From assembly GCF_021650705.1 (NCBI RefSeq), contig NZ_CP087138.1:4364001-4428000 (forward strand): a DNA stretch of 64,000 bases. Direction: 5' to 3'. How positions within the stretch are numbered: position 1 is the first letter of the stretch; every line of letters begins with the position of its first letter. The stretch is from Pseudomonas sp. KNUC1026. Its GTDB lineage: Bacteria > Pseudomonadota > Gammaproteobacteria > Pseudomonadales > Pseudomonadaceae. A program made the translations under genes and the position numbers. Below the pieces are notes generated by a model. It was not told the origin of the DNA. It did no database searches and saw only the letters and a list, made by a program, of their open reading frames with translations. Positions 10,169 through 22,782 of the stretch are shown here, in pieces.

Positions 10169-10915
10169 TCAAAGCTGCTGCATCATCTTGCGAACGCCTG
10201 CGACATGGCGGCGGCTTACGGTCAGGGCATCACCGCCCAGGCCTTTGAGGAAGAGCTGAAAGTGCCCCAGCGGTGTACGCTGAAGGCGTTCAATGCGTTC
10301 GCGCGCCACCAGCGCATTGCGGTGAATGCGTACGAACCGATCACCGAACTCGTCTTCCAACGCCTTGAGGGGTTCGTCGAGCAGCACTTCTCCGCCCACG
10401 TGCCGCAAGGTCACGTATTTATGGTCGGCAATGAAGTAGATCACCTGATCCAGCGGAATCAGCTCGATTCCCTTGCGGGTGCGAGCGCTGATGTGGGTGC
10501 GTGGGCCAGTGCCGCTTTCCGAGGCGGGCCGGGTAAGCGCAGCCAGCTGCACGCGGTTGGGGCGCTCGGCTTTTTTCAATGCGTCGCTCAGCTCATCGGC
10601 ACCCACTGGCTTGACCAGGTAGCCCACGGCGCTGACCTGAAAGGCGTTCACCGCAAACTCATCGTGGGCAGTACAGAACACCACAGCCGGTGGGGTATCG
10701 CGTTCGCACAGGCGAGCGGCGACCTGCAGGCCATCGAGCCCGGGCATGCGGATATCGAGCAACACAACGTCAGGCTTGAGGTTGTCAATCAGCGTCAAGG
10801 CCTCATCGCCATTGGAGGCGCTGGGTTCCAGGACGCTATAGCCCTCGATATTGCTGACCATCCGGGTCAGCCTTTCGCGGGCCAAGGGTTCGTCATCAAC
10901 GATCAGGACATTCAT
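10169..10915 (-). CDS. algR: AlgR, LytTR-type response regulator
   Basis: This 248-residue protein has an N-terminal receiver domain with the acidic pocket DD (residues 7-8), the phospho-acceptor D54 in [13 protein letters not shown] and Lys in YLVKPVG. A C-terminal LytTR DNA-binding domain follows ([30 protein letters not shown]). AlgR regulates alginate, twitching and virulence genes with sensor AlgZ. The start [10 protein letters not shown] at 10915 overlaps the algZ stop (ATGA), showing translational coupling. The longer in-frame ATG at 10963 would lie inside algZ. Confidence 0.93.
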   Translation of the reverse strand: MNVLIVDDEPLARERLTRMVSNIEGYSVLEPSASNGDEALTLIDNLKPDVVLLDIRMPGLDGLQVAARLCERDTPPAVVFCTAHDEFAVNAFQVSAVGYLVKPVGADELSDALKKAERPNRVQLAALTRPASESGTGPRTHISARTRKGIELIPLDQVIYFIADHKYVTLRHVGGEVLLDEPLKALEDEFGDRFVRIHRNALVARERIERLQRTPLGHFQLFLKGLGGDALTVSRRHVAGVRKMMQQL

Positions 10916-11973
10916 AAAGGGCCGGATTCCTGCGTGAGTCTCGCACAAGGGTAGCGTAGACAAGTGGAGTGACGACCGTCACGGCGTACCACGCTCAGAC
11001 TCGCCTTCGGGCCAAAAAGTGCCCCGAGCCTGGCTTCGATATTTGCCAGCGCTTGCCTCGTACCGCCCGGCAAGCGGGCAGCGGCGGCTTCGTCGTAGGG
11101 ATTGGTGATGCTCAAGCTGAACTCCCCCTTGGTATTGCGCTTCGACACTCACCAACCCACCGTCGACGCGTGGGGCGATTCCATGGATCAGGGCATTCTC
11201 CAGCAACGGCTGGAGCGTCAACTGCGGGATCGGCACATCCTCAGGCACGCCGCTGATCCTCCATTCCAACTGTAGACGCTCACCGAGGCGATATTGCTCA
11301 ATCGATAAATAACGCCGTGCCAGTGCCAGCTCCTGCCCCCAGGTCACCAGGCTCCCCGGCGTGCCCAGGCTTGCGCGGAACAGGCTCGACAAATCCAGCA
11401 CCGCCTGCTCGGCCTTGGGCGGGTCCAGTGCAATGAGGCTGGCAATGCTATTGAGGCTGTTGAACAGGAAGTGAGGCCGGATGCGCGCCTGCAATGCCTC
11501 CAGCCGGGCGCGGAGCTCGGCCTGTTGTTGCCGGCGCCACTGGCTTTGCAAATAGAAGTAGCGCAGTGAAAGCCCGGACATGATCAGCGCGATCACGCCG
11601 TGGCGCAGGTAACGGAAGATCCCCTCCGGCGCCTGCGGCGTACTCAGGCGGTAATGGTCGGTCAGCGCGGTGCCCGCAAGGGTGAGCAGCATCACCAGCA
11701 GGCAGCACCAACCCCCGGCAACGCCGGGGTGCAGCCTGGCCAGGTGCGGGCGCAAGTAGCAGAGCGCCGCCGCCGACAGCAGCACGATCCACTGCACGAA
11801 CAGCGACGTCAGCGCCAGCCGCACCCAGTTGAAACCGGCCGCCATCGACTCCGACAACACCAGTACCAGCACCAGCAGCTCGGCCAGCAGAATCAATAGC
11901 AACAAGGCCCGAGGCGCGCACAACTCAGGCAGGAAAACTCCTTGGGCTGGGCCGTGGCCGCTTCCCTGTGCAT
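10912..11973 (-). CDS. algZ: AlgZ/FimS sensor histidine kinase-like protein (two frameshifts in this sequence)
   Basis: AlgZ is a LytS/YehU-type membrane sensor (His_kinase family PF06580). It has four or more transmembrane helices, then the phospho-histidine block ARIRPHFLFNSLNSIASLIA and an ATPase region with LQPLLENALIHGI. The true start is ATG 11973 behind AGGAGG, reading MHREAATAQPKEF. Near 11935 one T is missing from a T run (KEF to FLPELCAPRALL). Near 11126 one extra G (VEAQYQG to EFSLSITNPYDE) breaks the ATPase lobe. The corrected protein is about 353 residues and is followed directly by algR. Confidence 0.87.
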
Positions 11974-12086
11974 CGTTCCCTCCTGCGTGGGCGGTGTCGG
12001 TACCGCTCTTCTCTCACGCCCCGCCCGCGCCGGCAACCCTGCTATGATGTGGACCTTTCCGTTCGAGCCTTCACCGAGCCAGACCA

Positions 12087-13487
<1,401 letters not shown>

Positions 13488-13492
13488 CCCTC

Positions 13493-13518
13493 CCCTGCGG
13501 CCACGGCCGCGGGTTTTT
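13493..13518 (+). terminator. Rho-independent terminator after argH
   Basis: CCTGCGGCC and GGCCGCGGG form a 9-bp stem with a two-base spacer, so a few inner pairs probably open to form the loop. TTTTT follows. It sits 6 bases after the argH stop. Confidence 0.75.
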
Positions 13519-13535
13519 CACGCCAGGAACCGAAC

Positions 13536-13805
13536 ATGAGCGAACAACCCGAAGACGAACAATTCGTTGAAAGCACCCTGATCCAGGCCATTGAAAACCA
13601 GATCGAAACCGGTGAGCCGGCTGCCGCAAAGGCGGTGTTCAACAAGCTCACGCTGGTGGGCTACGAGCGTGAAGAAATCCTCGAATTGATGGCGCAGGTG
13701 CTGGCCATGGAGATCGACGACATGCTCGAAACCGACCGCCCCTTCGATGGCCAGTGGTACGAAACCACGCTGCGCGGTTTGCCTGAGCTTCCCGAAAGCC
13801 GTTGA
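13536..13805 (+). CDS. Conserved small acidic protein
   Basis: The 89-residue, strongly acidic protein (MSEQPEDEQFVESTLIQAIE...) is predicted to be helical, with no signal peptide or membrane segment. I do not recognise a named family, but it looks like the conserved uncharacterised protein commonly found beside argH in pseudomonads. The start has a suitable upstream GGAA. The next gene begins 41 bases after its stop. Confidence 0.6.
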   Translation: MSEQPEDEQFVESTLIQAIENQIETGEPAAAKAVFNKLTLVGYEREEILELMAQVLAMEIDDMLETDRPFDGQWYETTLRGLPELPESR

Positions 13806-13846
13806 ACGTCTACACTGCTCCTGAAAACAACAACACCGGAGCTGCC

Positions 13847-14095
13847 ATGACGTTACATGCCGAACTGTTAGCAGAAGTCCAGATGCTTGCCCATTTCAAC
13901 CTGGGTAACAGCCAGGAAGGGCTGAAGGTCCACCATGACGCCTCGCCCGAGCTGGTCGCAGCCACCCGGCGCCTGCATGCCAAGGGGCTGATCAGCCAGG
14001 CCGATGGCGGCTACCTCACCCACCTGGGCCTGGAAGCTGCCGAGCACGCGCAAAGCCTGCTCAGCATTCTGGAGCAAAAGGAAGAAGCGGCCTGA
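13847..14095 (+). CDS. TIGR02647 family protein
   Basis: This 82-residue protein (MTLHAELLAEVQMLAHFNL...KGLISQADGGYLTHLGLEAA) matches TIGR02647, a short family annotated as putative DNA-binding, with a winged-helix-like pattern. I chose the ATG at 13847 because GGAG lies just upstream. An in-frame TTG farther upstream would overlap the preceding gene. Its target is unknown. Confidence 0.7.
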   Translation: MTLHAELLAEVQMLAHFNLGNSQEGLKVHHDASPELVAATRRLHAKGLISQADGGYLTHLGLEAAEHAQSLLSILEQKEEAA

Positions 14096-14172
14096 GGCGC
14101 TCAAACTCCGTCGCCGGCTGCCGATAACGCCGTAAAGCTGAACGTTATCGTCGGCCATCGACCGAGAGCAAC

Positions 14173-17011
14173 ATGACTCGCCACCACGAAATTCGCCCGG
14201 ATCTTGACGACGGCATCGACCGCAAGGCCTTGGCGACCGTGCGCGCGCGCTTCTCGCGGCGAGCAGTGTGCGCCTGGCGCGTGCCTGCGACGGGTTCTCC
14301 ACCCGGCAAAAGCAGGCGCTGGCCTTGTTGCCCCTGCTGTTTCACGTCAACCATCCGTTGCTGCCCGGTTACGTGTCGGGCTTTACGCCTGCGGGCATCA
14401 GTGGCTACGAACCCAGTGACGAAGTGCTTGCAGAGGGCCAGCGCCTGGCCCGATCGTTCGCCTACAAAACCCGCCGCAACGCACCCGCGCCCATTCTTGG
14501 GCTCTACCTGATGGGCAGCCTGGGCACGTTGGCGCAGGACGAAAGCAGCGATATGGACATGTGGGTCTGCCATGCGCCAGGCCTTGAGGCAGGCGAGCTA
14601 CAGGAGCTCGATAAAAAATGCCGGCTGCTGGAGGCCTGGGCCGAGAGCCTGGGTGCCGAGGCGCATTTTTTCCTGATCGACTGCGAACGCTTCGTGCGCG
14701 AGGACCGCGACAACCGCCTGAGCTCCGAAGACAGCGGGGCTACCCAGCATTACCTTCTGCTCGACGAGTTCTACCGCACCGCGCTATGGGTCGCCGGGCG
14801 TACACCGTTGTGGTGGCTGGTGCCTGCCTACGAAGAGCACCGCTACGAGCACTTCACTCAAACGTTGCTGGGCAAGCGCTTCATCCGCGAAGACGAAGTG
14901 CTGGACCTGGGCAACCTCTCGCGTATCCCGCCGGGAGAGTTCATCGGCGCAGGGCTCTGGCAGCTGTTCAAGGGTATCGACTCGCCGTTCAAGTCGGTAA
15001 TCAAGCTGCTGCTCACCGAGCTCTATGCTGCCGAGCACCCGCACGTGCGCTGCCTGGGCCTGGACTATAAACAGGCAGTCTTCGAAAACCGCCTGGCGCC
15101 GGACGAGTTGGACCCTTACTTGATGGTCTACCGGCGCATCGAAGCCTACCTGCAAGGCACCGGCGATCTGGAGCGCCTGGAACTGGTGCGGCGCGCCTTT
15201 ACCTGAAGGTCAACAAGCGGCTCAGCAGCATTGCACGCAGCCGTGCCCAAGGCTGGCAACGGCCGCTGATGGAAAAACTGGTGGCCGAGTGGGGCTGGGA
15301 TGACCGGCACCTTGCGGTACTCGACGCCCGCCCCTCCTGGAAGGTGCGCCAGGTGACGCTTGAGCGGCGCGGCCTGGTGGCGGCGCTCAACCAGAGCTAC
15401 CGCTTCCTGACCAGCTTCGCCCGCCTGCATCCCGCAACCAGCTCTGCCAACCGCCAGGATCTGAACGTGTTGGGCCGGCGCCTGTATGCAACCTTCGAGC
15501 GCCGCGCCGGGAAGGTAGAGCTGATCAATCCGGGATCGCTCCGGACCTTTCCGAAGACACGCTCACCCTGATCCAGGCGCCCAACCGTCGTGAGGCAGGG
15601 CAAACCCAGTGGGCGCTGTTCCACGGGAACCTCAACGCACTGGAGTGGGAGCATTACGCCCCCTTCAAACGCAGCCATTGTCTGGTCGACCTGCTCGCCT
15701 GGGGCCACCGCAACGGCATCATCGACAGCAGCACGCGCCTGGCCGTGCACCCGGGCAACAGTGACGTGAACGACTTCGAGCTGTTCAATTTGCTGGGCGC
15801 TTTGCAGCAACTGATGCCGCTGCCGATGCCGCGCGTCGAGGATGCGCAGTTGCTGCAACCGGCGATCGCGACCGAGGTGCTGTTGCTGGTGAACGTCGGC
15901 GTGGACCCGCTCAAGCACCACCGGGAGCTGAACATCCTGCTGACCACTGAGCGCACCGACTCGCTCAGCTATGCCGGCGCCCGTGACAACCTGGTGCTCA
16001 CGCTCGACCAGGTGACTCTCAACAGCTGGAATGAAGTCACCGTCAGCCGCTTCGATGGCCGGCATGCGCTGCTCGACTGCCTGCGTGACTTTCTCAATGG
16101 ATTGCCCGAAGGCAGGCCGGCGCCGAAAGTGACTGTGCGCTGTTACTGCCAGAACCGTGCAGCCGCCATCTCGGCACGTGTAGAGGAGCTGTTCAGCACC
16201 GCGCAAACGTTGCTGGAGCGGGGCCTGGGCCATCGTTATCTGATCCAGATCCAGCAGCAATACCATGTGCTGGAGCTTGCCGCCGGGCAGGTTCGGCATT
16301 TCCCGCTGCCTGAGCCTGTCAGTGCTGCTCGATTACCTGTCGCGGCCGCTGAAGCGCTATAGCCCTCTTCACCTGGACCCTCACGCGCTGAACGATCAGG
16401 AACTGGCGCTGATCCTGCCGCATGCTCACCCCGATTGCGTGCAGGTGTTCTATTTCGCCCAGGGCGATGAGGCGCAGTTGTACGTGCTCGACGAATTCAA
16501 CTCGCTCTGGCGCCAGCGCCTGCCATTTCACGATGAAGCCAGCCTGTTGCAGCCGCTGCGGCGGTTCCTGCGCGCGATTGGCGACCGCCGCGAGGCGCGC
16601 TGGGTGCTGGCCAACCCACAGCATCTGGAGACGCTGTTCTATCGGCTGCAGCCGGGCCAGGGAAACCGCGCGCGCACGGTAGAGCGCCTGGCGCTGCCGG
16701 CTGATACCGACATGACGCCGTTCTTCGACGTGCAGGCGATCATGTTCAAGAGCAACGCTCAGCAGACGCGTGTGGTGCTCTACTGCAATCAGAAGGAATT
16801 CAGCGAGCTGGAGCACGGTGTGGCGCTTTATCAGGTGGTGGCCCGGGAGATCCTCGGCCAGCGCAGCCACGCGCAGCGCTACCGCTGCTACATCACCGAC
16901 CTGGACCTCTCGGCGCTGGGCAACGAGCAGGCCTTTTCGAGCAATGTGTACCTGCGCTACGAAACCGACCTGGAACAGGCGATCAATGCCGCGCTCACGG
17001 CGCTGGACTGA
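14173..17011 (+). CDS. cyaA: Class I adenylate cyclase CyaA (four frameshifts in this sequence)
   Basis: CyaA makes cAMP from ATP, which activates Vfr/Crp-type regulators. The N-terminal catalytic domain shows the class I signature GLYLMGSLGTLAQDESSD followed by DMWVCH. The large C-terminal regulatory domain ends NAALTALD. The protein is split by breaks near 14253 (RARF to LAASSVRLARA), 15199 (RRAF to YLKVNKRLSS), 15533 (LINPG to IAPDLSEDTL) and 16323 (PEPVS to ALLDYLSRP). Three fit loss of one base and the last fits loss of GC from GCGC. The corrected length is about 947 residues, normal for Pseudomonas. The last bases overlap the convergent DUF1289 gene. Confidence 0.88.
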
Positions 17012-17207
17012 TTTGCGCCTTGCGCAAGGCCGCCTGCTCGCAGATTTCGCGGCGGCGCTCGTCGCTCGCCGCGCGCCACTGACGGATGTGTTCCACGTGG
17101 CGGAAACATCCCAGGCAAAAGCGTTCTTCATCCAGCCGGCACAAGCTCACGCACGGTGACTTCACCGCATTGCTGGCATTGATATAGAGCGGTTTTTCGC
17201 TGGCCAT
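16995..17207 (-). CDS. DUF1289 domain protein
   Basis: A 70-residue protein with the DUF1289 pattern: SPCVSLCRLDEERFCLGCFR holds four cysteines (two CxxxC/CxxC-like pairs) that could bind a metal, followed by an Arg-rich helix WRAASDERRREI. Function is unknown. Its ATG follows immediately on the stop of cyaY (TGAATG), so the two are probably co-translated, and its 3' end overlaps cyaA. Confidence 0.8.
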   Translation of the reverse strand: MASEKPLYINASNAVKSPCVSLCRLDEERFCLGCFRHVEHIRQWRAASDERRREICEQAALRKAQISPAP

Positions 17208-17539
17208 TCAGATCTCGTCGAAGTCGAGCTTCTCGCCGCCCTGCTCGAAGACGATACGCACCAGCATCTCGTTGAGCAGTTCGTCGGTGCTGTCGCACAT
17301 CCACTTGCCCGACTCGGCGTCGTAGTCGAAATGAAAGCCCCGGAGCGAGCGGCCAGCCACAGCTGGCGCAAGGCGGGCTGGCGGCTGAAGATCAGTTGGC
17401 TGCCGCCTTCGAAACGCATGGTCAGCACGCCGCCGGAGTTTTCCATATCGACATCCAGGTCGCTGTCGTCGAATACGTCTTCCAGGTTCTGCTGGGTCGC
17501 ATCGACCAGGTCGTGGAAGCGGGCTTCGGTCAAACTCAT
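17208..17539 (-). CDS. cyaY: CyaY, frataxin-like iron protein (frameshifted in this sequence)
   Basis: CyaY is the bacterial frataxin, which binds iron and modulates IscS-dependent iron-sulfur cluster assembly. The acidic first helix (FHDLVDATQQNLEDVFDDSD) carries the iron-binding acidic ridge. It is followed by LTMRFEGGSQLIFSRQPALR and, after a break near 17339, by GFHFDYDAESGKWM and a C-terminal helix. The break is a G run one base short (RSGG). The corrected length is 110 residues. It is divergent from lptM and followed directly by the DUF1289 gene. Confidence 0.87.
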
Positions 17540-17720
17540 GTGCTCACCTTCGGTTGTTGGCGCAAGCGCGGCACGATACGAGCAGGCGCAGGCGATTGCA
17601 AAGACTATCTGACCAGCCACCGCCCGCGCCGCGCCGCCCGGCGGGCGCCCATTGCGTAGGCAAGGGCGTGGTGCACCGGTATACTCGGGCGCAATTGCCG
17701 ATTTGCACAAAGGATTCCCC

Positions 17721-17870
17721 ATGAAGCGTCTGATCGCCTCGTTCGCCGCGCTGCTCGCCGTGGCCTGCCTGTTGTCCGCCTGTGGCCAGAAGGGCCCGCT
17801 CTACTTGCCGGACGGCAGCAAATCCACCGCCGAACAATCCGGCTCGCACTCGCATCAGCGTACTTTCTAA
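17721..17870 (+). CDS. lptM: LptM (LppL) small lipoprotein
   Basis: A 49-residue lipoprotein with a signal peptide and lipobox LLSAC, followed by the family motif [10 protein letters not shown]. LptM (formerly YifL/LppL) assists oxidative maturation of the LPS translocon protein LptD at the outer membrane. The gene sits immediately before lysA with a 9-base gap, as in other pseudomonads. Confidence 0.88.
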   Translation: MKRLIASFAALLAVACLLSACGQKGPLYLPDGSKSTAEQSGSHSHQRTF

Positions 17871-17879
17871 GGGCCCTCC

Positions 17880-19127
17880 ATGAACCCGTTCCAGTACCGC
17901 GAAGGCCAGCTCTTCGCGGAGGGCGTCGCGCTGACCGATATCGCAGAGCGCTTCGGCACCCCTACCTACGTCTATTCCCGTGCTCACATCGAAGGCCAGT
18001 ACCGCGCCTACACCGATGCCCTGAGCGGCACCGAGCACCTGGTGTGCTTCGCAGTCAAGGCAAACTCCAACCTGGGCGTTCTCAACGTGCTGGCGCGCCT
18101 CGGCGCAGGCTTCGACATCGTCTCCGGCGGTGAGCTGGAGCGCGTGCTGGCCGCTGGCGGGCGTGCCGACCGGGTGGTGTTCTCCGGCGTCGGCAAAACC
18201 CGCGCCGACATGCGGCGCGCTCTGGAAGTGGGCGTGCACTGCTTCAACGTCGAATCCACCAACGAGCTGGAGCGCCTGCAGGAAGTCGCCGCCGAAATGG
18301 GCGTGCGCGCACCGGTTTCGCTACGCGTGAACCCTGACGTCGACGCCGGCACCCACCCCTACATTTCCACGGGGCTGAAAGAAAACAAGTTCGGCATCAG
18401 CATCGCCGAGGCCGAGGCTGTGTATGTGCGCGCCGCGCACCTGCCGAACCTTGACGTGGTCGGTGTCGACTGCCACATCGGTTCGCAGCTGACCTCCCTG
18501 GCCCCTTTCATCGATGCCCTCGACCGCCTGCTGTTGCTGGTCGATCGCCTGGCCGAATGCGGCATTCACCTCAAACACCTCGACCTCGGCGGCGGCCTGG
18601 GCGTGCGCTACCGCGACGAAGAGCCGCCGGTCGCAGGCGACTACATGAAAGCCGTACGCGAGCGCCTCGAAGGCCGCGACCTGGCCCTGGTGTTCGAGCC
18701 GGGCCGCTTCATCGTCGCCAACGCCGGCGTGCTGCTCACGCAAGTCGAGTACCTCAAGCATACCGAGCACAAGAACTTCGCCATCATCGACGCTGCCATG
18801 AACGACCTGATCCGTCCTGCGCTGTATCAGGCGTGGATGGGTGTCGACGCCGTGGTGCCGCGCGAAGGCCAGGCCAAGGCCTATGACCTGGTCGGGCCGA
18901 TCTGCGAAACCGGCGACTTCCTCGCCAAGGACCGCGAGCTGGTGCTCGAAGAAGGCGACCTGCTGGCCGTTCAGTCCGCCGGCGCCTATGGTTTCGTGAT
19001 GAGCTCCAACTACAACACTCGCGGCCGTTGTGCCGAAGTGCTGGTCGACGGTGGCCAGGCATTCGAAGTGCGCCGCCGTGAAACCGTGGCCGAACTGTAC
19101 GCCGGCGAAAGCCTGTTGCCGGAGTGA
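17880..19127 (+). CDS. lysA: Diaminopimelate decarboxylase
   Basis: LysA converts meso-diaminopimelate to lysine using PLP. The 415-residue protein has the PLP lysine in [16 protein letters not shown], the HIGSQ loop ([11 protein letters not shown]), the glycine-rich [11 protein letters not shown] phosphate site and the C-terminal catalytic cysteine in [12 protein letters not shown]. The frame is intact. It is the second gene of lptM-lysA-dapF-DUF484-xerC-HAD, all closely spaced on the plus strand. Confidence 0.95.
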   Translation: MNPFQYREGQLFAEGVALTDIAERFGTPTYVYSRAHIEGQYRAYTDALSGTEHLVCFAVKANSNLGVLNVLARLGAGFDIVSGGELERVLAAGGRADRVVFSGVGKTRADMRRALEVGVHCFNVESTNELERLQEVAAEMGVRAPVSLRVNPDVDAGTHPYISTGLKENKFGISIAEAEAVYVRAAHLPNLDVVGVDCHIGSQLTSLAPFIDALDRLLLLVDRLAECGIHLKHLDLGGGLGVRYRDEEPPVAGDYMKAVRERLEGRDLALVFEPGRFIVANAGVLLTQVEYLKHTEHKNFAIIDAAMNDLIRPALYQAWMGVDAVVPREGQAKAYDLVGPICETGDFLAKDRELVLEEGDLLAVQSAGAYGFVMSSNYNTRGRCAEVLVDGGQAFEVRRRETVAELYAGESLLPE

Positions 19128-19131
19128 ATCG

Positions 19132-19962
19132 ATGCTGCTGCGCTTTACCAAGATGCATGGCCTGGGTAATGACTTCATGGTGCTCGACCTGGTCACCCAG
19201 CATGCCCATGTCACACCCAAGCACGCTCGCCAATGGGGCGACCGCAATACCGGCGTAGGCTTCGATCAGCTGCTGCTGGTCGAGGCGCCGACCAACCCGG
19301 ACGTCGACTTTCGCTACCGCATCTTCAATTCCGACGGTTCGGAAGTGGAGCAGTGCGGCAACGGCGCGCGCTGCTTCGCCCGCTTCGTGCTCGACAAGCG
19401 CCTGACCACCAAGAAGCGCATTCGCGTCGAAACCAAGAGCGGCGTGATCGAGCTGGACGTGCGTAACGACGGCCAGGTGCGTGTCGACATGGGCCCGCCA
19501 CGTTTCGTACCTGCCGATATCCCGTTTCAGGCTCAGGCCCAGGCGTTGGCTTACACGCTTGAAGTCGACGGCCAGGTGCTGGAAGTCGCCGCGCTGTCGA
19601 TGGGCAACCCGCATTCCGTGCTGCGTGTCGAGGAAGTGAGCAGTGCCCCTGTTCGCGAGCTGGGCCCGAAGATCGAAAACCACCCGCGTTTCCCGGCGCG
19701 AGTGAATGCAGGCTTCCTGCAAGTGCTCGACCGGCACCATGGAAAGCTGCGGGTATGGGAACGCGGCGCCGGTGAAACCCAGGCGTGTGGCACGGGCGCC
19801 TGCGCCGCCGCCGTGGCGGCGATTGCTCAGGGCTGGATGGACTCGCCAGTGGAGCTGGAGCTGCCCGGAGGGCGCCTGACGCTGGAGTGGGCAGGCCCTG
19901 GCCAGCCCGTGATGATGACTGGCCCGGCCGCCCGGGTTTTCGAAGGCCAAGTACGCCTCTAA
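19132..19962 (+). CDS. dapF: Diaminopimelate epimerase
   Basis: DapF interconverts LL- and meso-diaminopimelate for lysine and peptidoglycan. The 276-residue protein starts [15 protein letters not shown] and has the two catalytic cysteines in [12 protein letters not shown] and [14 protein letters not shown]. The start at 19132 lies 4 bases after the lysA stop and gives the exact family length. An in-frame upstream start would lie inside lysA. Confidence 0.95.
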   Translation: MLLRFTKMHGLGNDFMVLDLVTQHAHVTPKHARQWGDRNTGVGFDQLLLVEAPTNPDVDFRYRIFNSDGSEVEQCGNGARCFARFVLDKRLTTKKRIRVETKSGVIELDVRNDGQVRVDMGPPRFVPADIPFQAQAQALAYTLEVDGQVLEVAALSMGNPHSVLRVEEVSSAPVRELGPKIENHPRFPARVNAGFLQVLDRHHGKLRVWERGAGETQACGTGACAAAVAAIAQGWMDSPVELELPGGRLTLEWAGPGQPVMMTGPAARVFEGQVRL

Positions 19963-19975
19963 AGCGAGTGAAACC

Positions 19976-20704
19976 ATGACCGACAAGCCCCGCGCTACCG
20001 CACGCAAGCCCTCCACCGAAGGCGCGCCGCTGGCGCCCGGGGCTGAAGCGGTCGCGCAGTTTCTGCACGCCAACCCCGACTTTTTCGTCGGCCGCGAAGA
20101 GCTGCTGGCCGAGCTGCGCATCCCGCACCGCCGTGGCGATACCATTTCGCTGGTCGAGCACCAGCTCAAGTTGTTGCGCGAACGCAACACCGAGCTGCGC
20201 CAGCGCATGGCGCAGTTGATGGATGTGGCCCGCGACAACGACCGCCTGTTCGACAAGACCCGCCGGCTGATCCTTGCCCTGCTCGACGCTACCAGCCTCG
20301 AAGAGGTGGTGATGAGCGTGGACGACAGCCTGCGCCAGGACTTCAAGGTGCCCTTCGTCAGCCTGATCCTGTTCAGCGAATTGCCTACGCCCGTCGGCCG
20401 TTCTGTGCCTCTGGCCGAAGCGCAGCAGGCTATCGCTGGGCTGCTCAACGAAGGCAAGCCGGTGAGCGGATCGCTGCGGCCCCATGAGCTGGCCTTTCTG
20501 TTCGGGGAAAAACCTGCCACGGAGATCGGCTCCACCGCCCTCGCGCCGCTGATGCACCAGGGCCTGCACGGGGTGCTCGCCATCGGCAGCGCCGACCCGA
20601 ACCACTACAAAAGCTCGGTCGGCACGCTGTTTCTCAACTACATCGCCGAAGTGCTCGGCCGAGTCCTGCCGCACTTCACCCACACCCTGCGCTCGGTACG
20701 TTGA
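19976..20704 (+). CDS. DUF484 family protein
   Basis: A 242-residue DUF484 protein (GAF-like fold) that begins with a basic tail, then [19 protein letters not shown] and a GAF-like core ending LGRVLPHF. The family nearly always lies between dapF and xerC, but its function is unknown. Its stop is followed within 2 bases by the xerC start. Confidence 0.88.
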   Translation: MTDKPRATARKPSTEGAPLAPGAEAVAQFLHANPDFFVGREELLAELRIPHRRGDTISLVEHQLKLLRERNTELRQRMAQLMDVARDNDRLFDKTRRLILALLDATSLEEVVMSVDDSLRQDFKVPFVSLILFSELPTPVGRSVPLAEAQQAIAGLLNEGKPVSGSLRPHELAFLFGEKPATEIGSTALAPLMHQGLHGVLAIGSADPNHYKSSVGTLFLNYIAEVLGRVLPHFTHTLRSVR

Positions 20705-20706
20705 GC

Positions 20707-21609
20707 ATGCAGGCGCAGCTGGATGCCTATTGCAACTACCTGCGCACCGAGCGGCAAAGCTCGCCCAGCACGGTGGGCGCCTATGGCCGCGACCTGGGCA
20801 AGCTGATCACCCTGTGCGAACCCGCTGGCGTGCTGCAGTGGCAACAACTGACCACCGCGCAGTTGCGGCGGCTGGTCGCCAGGCTGCACCAGCACGGCCA
20901 GGCGCCACGAAGCCTGGCGCGGCTGCTCTCTTCGGTGCGCAGCCTGTACCGCTGGCTGAACCGCGAGGGGCTGTGCGATCACAACCCGGCAATCGGCCTG
21001 AGCGCGCCGAAGGCCGAACGCAAGCTGCCCAAGGTGCTCGACACCGATCGGGCCCAGCAATTGCTCGACGGTGCGGTCGAGGAAGACTTCCTGGGCCGGC
21101 GCAATCACGCCGTGCTCGAACTGTTCTACTCCTCGGGGCTGCGCTTGTCCGAGCTGTCCGGGCTGGACGTTGACGCGCTGGATCTCAATGCCGGCCTGGT
21201 ACAGGTACTCGGCAAAGGCAGCAAACAGCGGGTGGTGCCGGTGGGGCGCAAGGCTCAGGAAGCGATCCGCCAATGGTTGCCCTATCGCAGTACGGCCAGG
21301 CCAACGGACGCAGCGTTGTTCGTCAGCCAGCAGGGCCGCCGCCTTGGCCCACGCGCCATTCAGGTGATGCTGCAAAAGGCCGGGGCCAGCGAACTGGGCC
21401 AGCACCTGCATCCGCACATGCTGCGCCACTCCTTTGCCAGCCACCTGCTGGAGTCCTCGCAGGACCTGCGAGCGGTCCAGGAAATGCTCGGCCACGCCGA
21501 CATCACCACCACACAGATCTACACCCATCTGGACTTCCAGCACCTGGCCTCGGTCTACGACAAGGCCCACCCCAGGGCACGCCGCGGCACCAAGGAGAAA
21601 GAAGGATGA
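20707..21609 (+). CDS. xerC: Tyrosine recombinase XerC
   Basis: XerC, with XerD, resolves chromosome dimers at dif. The 300-residue protein has the N-terminal SAM-like core-binding domain and the catalytic residues: Arg in [11 protein letters not shown], Lys in GKGSKQR, HxxR in [14 protein letters not shown], His in [15 protein letters not shown] and the nucleophile Tyr in that same segment. I use ATG 20707. An in-frame TTG at 20701 would overlap the DUF484 stop. Confidence 0.93.
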   Translation: MQAQLDAYCNYLRTERQSSPSTVGAYGRDLGKLITLCEPAGVLQWQQLTTAQLRRLVARLHQHGQAPRSLARLLSSVRSLYRWLNREGLCDHNPAIGLSAPKAERKLPKVLDTDRAQQLLDGAVEEDFLGRRNHAVLELFYSSGLRLSELSGLDVDALDLNAGLVQVLGKGSKQRVVPVGRKAQEAIRQWLPYRSTARPTDAALFVSQQGRRLGPRAIQVMLQKAGASELGQHLHPHMLRHSFASHLLESSQDLRAVQEMLGHADITTTQIYTHLDFQHLASVYDKAHPRARRGTKEKEG

Positions 21610-22307
21610 ACATCGAGCTGGTCACGTTCGACCTGGACGACACCCTGTGGGATACCGCCCCGGTGATCGGGAACGCCGAGCTGGTACTGCGCCATTGGCT
21701 TGCCGAGCACGCGCCACGGATCGGTGCTTTTCCTCCGGAGGAGCTGTTTGCGATCCGGCAACGGCTGGTAGGTACAGAGCCGGGGCTGAAGCACCGCATC
21801 AGCGAATTGCGCCGGCGCGTGCTGTTCCACGGCTTGCTTGAGGCAGGCTATCCGGAACCGGAGGCCAAGGCGCTGGCCGAACGTGCCTTCGAAGCTTTCC
21901 TGCATGCGCGCCACCAGGTGGATTTCTTCCCCGAGGTGCACCCGACGCTTGAAATGCTCGCCAACCGTTACAAGTTGGCCGCACTCACCAACGGCAATGC
22001 AGATGTGCGCCGCCTGGGCGTTGCAGATTATTTCAGTTTCGCGCTGTGTGCCGAAGATGTGGGCATTGGCAAACCAGACCCGGCTCCATTCGAAGAGGCG
22101 CTGCGCCGCGCCGGCACCCGCGCCGAGCACGCGGTGCATGTGGGCGATAACCCTAGCGATGACATCGCCGGTGCCCAGCAGGCCGGCCTGCGTGCGGTGT
22201 GGTACAACCCGCGGCAGTTGCCCTGGGAAGCCGGCACACTGCCCGATGCGCAGATCGCCAGCCTGGCCGAGCTGCCGGCATTGCTGGAGCGCTGGCAACA
22301 GGGCTGA
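21606..22307 (+). CDS. HAD superfamily hydrolase
   Basis: A 233-residue HAD phosphatase with motif [10 protein letters not shown] (nucleophile and acid Asp), motif II LTNGNAD, the conserved Lys in GIGKPDP and motif [15 protein letters not shown] helical cap sits between motifs I and II. It belongs to the YigB-like group that follows xerC in many gamma-proteobacteria, a group with FMN or sugar phosphatase activity. The start overlaps the xerC stop by 4 bases. Confidence 0.88.
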   Translation: MNIELVTFDLDDTLWDTAPVIGNAELVLRHWLAEHAPRIGAFPPEELFAIRQRLVGTEPGLKHRISELRRRVLFHGLLEAGYPEPEAKALAERAFEAFLHARHQVDFFPEVHPTLEMLANRYKLAALTNGNADVRRLGVADYFSFALCAEDVGIGKPDPAPFEEALRRAGTRAEHAVHVGDNPSDDIAGAQQAGLRAVWYNPRQLPWEAGTLPDAQIASLAELPALLERWQQG

Positions 22308-22320
22308 ACGCCGGCCAAGA

Positions 22321-22344
22321 AAAAGCCCGCGACGACGACGGGCT
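22321..22344 (-). terminator. Rho-independent terminator for sutA
   Basis: On the minus strand GCCCG and CGGGC form a 5-bp stem around a nine-base TCG-repeat loop, followed by TTTTT. It lies about 20 bases past the sutA stop and also separates sutA from the convergent HAD gene. Confidence 0.65.
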
Positions 22345-22365
22345 CGTTCAGGCCAGCAAGGCGCC

Positions 22366-22704
22366 TCAGATAGGGCGGCTGCCGTATTTGTTGTCGGGCT
22401 TTTTGGGTGGGTCGGAAACCACGTTGGGCTCGACCTCCTGCACCTTGCCACCACGCGCCAGGAACTCTTCCATGGCGCGAGCCAGCGCGTCACGGTCCTT
22501 TTGCTTGGCCTCAAGGCTCGGCATTTCGTCTACAGCGACCTGGGCTTTCTTGCCCTTGCCGCTCGCAGGCGCGGGTGCATCGCCCTCTTCGCTGCTGTCG
22601 TCCTCAGCCGGGACGTCCTCGGAGCCAGCCTCCAGGCCACCTTCCTCGCTATCGTCCTCGTCACCTACTTCCAGATCATCTTGTTCCAGATCGTCGTCGC
22701 TCAT
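22366..22704 (-). CDS. sutA: SutA, RNA polymerase-binding slow-growth regulator
   Basis: SutA binds RNA polymerase and stimulates transcription of housekeeping genes in slow-growing Pseudomonas. The 112-residue protein has the expected acidic, disordered N-terminus, a central helix (EAKQKDRDALARAMEEFLAR) and a conserved C-terminal tail (VQEVEPNVVSDPPKKPD, then YGSRPI). It is strongly acidic. The family is Pseudomonas-specific, which supports the genus assignment. Confidence 0.88.
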   Translation of the reverse strand: MSDDDLEQDDLEVGDEDDSEEGGLEAGSEDVPAEDDSSEEGDAPAPASGKGKKAQVAVDEMPSLEAKQKDRDALARAMEEFLARGGKVQEVEPNVVSDPPKKPDNKYGSRPI

Positions 22705-22782
22705 TGTCCTACCTCATGAATCGCCAAAGCTGAGTGTTTATAGCCCAGGCAGGCCCGGATGAAGCCTGCCAGTTTAGAAAAC

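Noticed and set aside
10916-10963. Sixteen-residue N-terminal extension of AlgR
   Set aside because: It would lie inside algZ and precede the conserved [10 protein letters not shown] start, which overlaps the algZ stop as ATGA.
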